Made by a program: the position numbers and the translations under genes. From assembly GCA_049596955.1 (NCBI GenBank), contig JBMYMD010000015.1, positions 1 through 63,237 of the forward strand: a stretch of DNA of 63,237 nucleotides, in the 5' to 3' direction. Positions 61,018 to 63,237 of the stretch are shown piece after piece; the stretch's first letter is position 1; the number at the start of each line of letters is the position of its first letter. The notes under the pieces were generated by a model that was given only the letters and a program-made list of their open reading frames with translations, searched no databases and was not told where the DNA came from. The stretch is from UBA3478 sp049596955 (GTDB taxonomy: Bacteria > Bacteroidota > Bacteroidia > Flavobacteriales > Flavobacteriaceae).

Positions 61018-61470
61018 ATGAAGGAACTTATCAAAGAGGTTAGTGCAAAGCAATGCTTTCCCGTAAGACATGCCGTCTTAAGAAAAGGAAGGCCCTTATC
61101 TTCTTGTGCTTTTGAAGATGACCAGAATGAACATTGTTTTCATTTAGGTCTTTTCCGCAAAAGTGAAATTGTTGCAATTGCGAGCTTCATACCCAGGGGA
61201 TTTCCTGATCAAAAAACGACAAAAACCTCTTTTCAACTCAGAGGAATGGCGGTTTTAGAAGCGCATCAAGGAAGAGGTTTTGGCGGCCAATTATTGAGAC
61301 ACGGCCTAGGTCTATTAAAAGAACGAGGAGTACACATTTTGTGGATGAATGCGCGAATAGGTGCGGTTGCGTTTTACCAAAAACTTGAATTTTCATCAAT
61401 TGGGGACTTATTTGATATACCACCTATTGGGATGCACCAAAGGATGTACAAAGTAATACAAAATGAATAG
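61018..61470 (+). CDS. GNAT family N-acetyltransferase
   Basis: This 150-residue protein has the GNAT fold with the acetyl-CoA binding motif RGMAVLEAHQGRGFGGQLLRH (residues 77-97 approx., containing the Q/RxxGxG/A pattern QGRGFG) and a C-terminal ARIGAVAFYQKLEF. It transfers acetyl groups to an unknown amine. It overlaps the M15 peptidase gene by eight bases, suggesting a common transcript. Confidence 0.88.
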   Translation: MKELIKEVSAKQCFPVRHAVLRKGRPLSSCAFEDDQNEHCFHLGLFRKSEIVAIASFIPRGFPDQKTTKTSFQLRGMAVLEAHQGRGFGGQLLRHGLGLLKERGVHILWMNARIGAVAFYQKLEFSSIGDLFDIPPIGMHQRMYKVIQNE

Positions 61471-62203
61471 AAGAGATTACCTTAAAAAACAAAGCTTAGC
61501 GAGTATTGGTCTGCTGTTTACATCAAATCTTTGCGCTAATCAAAAAGAAGACTTTTCTTTAGATCAACTTATGGGTATAGCTACTTTTGAAGGAATTTCA
61601 ACCCCAGAAGTGCAACTCTTGCGTAAGGCATTTGAGGCCTATACACAAATGCAAAAAGCAGCCCTAAAAGAAGGAATCTCTATAGAGTCCGTTTCGAGTT
61701 ACCGAAGTTTTGCAAGACAGAAAGCCATATTTGAACGAAAGTATGTGCGATTTACCCAAAACGATGGATTAACCCCTCAGGCAGCTTTTGAAAAAATAAT
61801 AGAATATTCAACGATACCTGGCACAAGTAGACATCACTGGGGTACTGAAATCGATATCATAGACGGTAGCAAACCTCGAGTGGGCGACGTTCTCGTTGAA
61901 GAGAAATTTCACAACAACGGACCCTATGTGCAGCTTAAAAAATGGATGGATGTCAATGCCAAGGACTATGGCTTTTATTTGGTTTACACTAATGATATTA
62001 ATCGCAAAGGATTTAACTACGAACCGTGGCATTACAGCTTTAAAGAATTGTCAAAGCCCATGCTAGACACCTATTTGAGTTACGATCTTAAATCGGTTTT
62101 GCGCAAGGCTAATTTCAAAGGAGCTGATCTTTTGGGCGAAGACTTAATTGAGCGCTATATACAAGAGCATATCAAGGATATAAATCCTGAATTGCGTTCT
62201 TAA
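61463..62203 (+). CDS. M15 family D-alanyl-D-alanine carboxypeptidase with Tat-like signal
   Basis: This 246-residue protein is a VanY-like zinc D,D-carboxypeptidase acting on peptidoglycan stem peptides. The substrate strand SSYRSFARQKAIF, the zinc ligands His and Asp in GTSRHHWGTEIDI and the third ligand in YEPWHYSF are all visible. The N terminus MNRRDYLKKQSLASIGLLFT has a twin-arginine motif (RRxYLK) before the hydrophobic stretch, so it may be exported folded by Tat; tatA is at 56282-56560. Confidence 0.88.
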   Translation: MNRRDYLKKQSLASIGLLFTSNLCANQKEDFSLDQLMGIATFEGISTPEVQLLRKAFEAYTQMQKAALKEGISIESVSSYRSFARQKAIFERKYVRFTQNDGLTPQAAFEKIIEYSTIPGTSRHHWGTEIDIIDGSKPRVGDVLVEEKFHNNGPYVQLKKWMDVNAKDYGFYLVYTNDINRKGFNYEPWHYSFKELSKPMLDTYLSYDLKSVLRKANFKGADLLGEDLIERYIQEHIKDINPELRS

Positions 62204-62220
62204 TTTTATGCTGAATCCAG

Positions 62221-62228
62221 TACATTTG
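62221..62228 (+). promoter_or_regulatory. Promoter -7 box of gpmI
   Basis: TACATTTG matches the Bacteroidetes TAnnTTTG consensus exactly and lies 17 bases ahead of the gpmI start. A TTG at 62192-62194 could be a weak -33 element. Confidence 0.55.
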
Positions 62229-62245
62229 CAGCATATTTAGCACAG

Positions 62246-63237
62246 ATGAACAAGAACGTACTACTAATGATTTTAGATGGTTGGGGAATTTCTCCTGACC
62301 CCAAAGTTTCTGCCGTCGCCCAGGCAAACACTCCATTTTACGACAAGGCTCTAAAAACCTATGCCAACGCTACACTAAAGACTTATGGAATGGACGTTGG
62401 ATTGCCTGAAGGACAAATGGGTAACTCTGAAGTTGGGCACATGAATATTGGTGCAGGAAGAATCGTTTATCAAGATTTTGCAAGAATCAATAAGGCTATT
62501 GCAGAAAACACCTTCAAAGATGAACAAAAATTAAAATCAGCATTAGCCTACGCAGCTGAGCACAACAAGCCTATACATTTGCTCGGTCTTTTAAGCGATG
62601 GTGGTGTGCATTCGCACATCAACCACCTCAAAGCACTTATCGAAATATGTGAAGCAAATGGGCATTCGAAAACTTATATACACGCTTTTACCGATGGACG
62701 AGATGTGGATCCTAAAAGCGGAAAGCAATTTATAGCTGATGTATTGGCCGCCTCTGATTCCTCAAAAACAAATCTGGTCAGTATCATAGGACGTTACTAT
62801 GCTATGGATAGAGATAAGCGATGGGAACGCGTAAAGCAGGCCTACGACTTATTAGTCAAAGGAGAAGGAGTGTCAACTGAACATCCCTTAGAAAAAATGG
62901 ACTCCTTTTACGCCAATGACATTACAGATGAATTTATAACTCCAGTCACTGTAGGTGACCAGCAACTTATTCAATCTTCAAGAATAAAGCCAGGAGATGT
63001 AGTTATATTCTTCAATTTTAGAACCGACAGAGGTCGAGAACTTACCGAAGTACTCACGCAAATAGAACATACTGATCAGGATATGAAGCCTCTTGATTTG
63101 CATTTTCTAACGATGACCAACTACGATGAAAACTTCAAAGGTATAGAAGTCATCTACGATAAGGACAAACTGAGTAATACCCTAGGAGAAGTCATTTCAA
63201 AGGCTGGATCTTCACAATTGCGAATCGCAGAGACTGA
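62246..63237 (+). CDS. gpmI: 2,3-bisphosphoglycerate-independent phosphoglycerate mutase, 5' part
   Basis: The gene runs off the right edge; the first 330 codons are seen. The metal-binding start is LLMILDGWGIS and the catalytic Ser is in MGNSEVGHMNIGAGR. Further landmarks are LLGLLSDGGVHSH, HAFTDGRDVDP, GRYYAMDRDKRW and FFNFRTDRGREL. The enzyme interconverts 3- and 2-phosphoglycerate in glycolysis. There is no stop before the edge. A TAnnTTTG box precedes it. Confidence 0.95.
   Translation, partial: MNKNVLLMILDGWGISPDPKVSAVAQANTPFYDKALKTYANATLKTYGMDVGLPEGQMGNSEVGHMNIGAGRIVYQDFARINKAIAENTFKDEQKLKSALAYAAEHNKPIHLLGLLSDGGVHSHINHLKALIEICEANGHSKTYIHAFTDGRDVDPKSGKQFIADVLAASDSSKTNLVSIIGRYYAMDRDKRWERVKQAYDLLVKGEGVSTEHPLEKMDSFYANDITDEFITPVTVGDQQLIQSSRIKPGDVVIFFNFRTDRGRELTEVLTQIEHTDQDMKPLDLHFLTMTNYDENFKGIEVIYDKDKLSNTLGEVISKAGSSQLRIAET

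Noticed and set aside
1..63237. CRISPR arrays, toxin-antitoxin pairs, restriction systems, secretion or biosynthetic clusters
   Set aside because: No regularly spaced repeats and no recognisable genes of these kinds were found on either strand.

Overview
The window is AT-rich, almost fully coding chromosome from a member of the Bacteroidetes, most likely a marine Flavobacteriia. The evidence is the trpEGDCFBA order, the hpf-xerC-rpsU block beside a tRNA-Thr, the rluD-PASTA-ddl and nudix-pyrE-birA-rsfS-ftsH-LUD-cdsA-psd blocks, several TAnnTTTG promoter boxes of the Bacteroidetes type, and a lack of Shine-Dalgarno sequences except at rpsU. A 10-N gap at 14701-14710, flanked by an exact 55-base duplication, shows that this is a draft assembly, possibly from a metagenome or single cell. 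No phage, insertion sequence, CRISPR array or defence island is visible. The only candidate mobile element is a structured, non-coding stretch at the left edge.

Layout. 1-402: structured RNA-like sequence resembling the 5' part of a group II intron, a boxA-like site and a tRNA-Thr with an imperfect acceptor stem. 502-6714 (mostly minus): hpf, xerC, rpsU, acyl-CoA dehydrogenase, a ComEA-like protein, an alanine/sodium symporter, PspC, a rhodanese and a thioredoxin lipoprotein. 6762-15696 (plus): a nitroreductase, then a Trp leader peptide and attenuator controlling a complete tryptophan operon, then a small membrane protein and a gap-split M20 peptidase. 15708-21556 (minus): pyruvate carboxylase, yaaA, rluD and a PASTA protein. 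21626-24824: ddl, coaD and an M14 peptidase. 24825-32059: nudix, pyrE, birA, rsfS, ftsH and phospholipid genes. 32014-35943 (minus): sterol desaturase family protein and valS.

36068-46815: a DUF1573 protein, an aminotransferase, murB, a translationally coupled array (ECF sigma, RskA-like anti-sigma, small CxxC membrane protein, second ECF sigma), lipA, GAPDH, a hybrid histidine kinase, lpxK and a Nif3-family gene. 46818-51318: a coiled-coil protein, then a compact light-response/repair cluster made of a flavin-reductase-like protein, a 44-residue DUF2256 zinc-finger protein, a DASH cryptochrome and an iron-sulfur photolyase/cryptochrome. 51315-63237: a stand-alone clpP, a lipoprotein, an MFS transporter with kynureninase, an O-methyltransferase, a PAP2 phosphatase, tatA, an M1 peptidase, DUF6702, a tandem pair of secreted paralogues, a GNAT acetyltransferase, an M15 peptidase with a Tat-like signal, and the 5' part of gpmI.

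Most genes are housekeeping. The most interesting features are regulatory and architectural: the trp attenuator, the isolated strong Shine-Dalgarno of rpsU, a strong terminator hairpin lying inside the first codons of the comEA-like gene, the coupled double-sigma array with non-ATG starts, the photolyase/DUF2256 cluster, and many convergent gene pairs whose 3' ends overlap.
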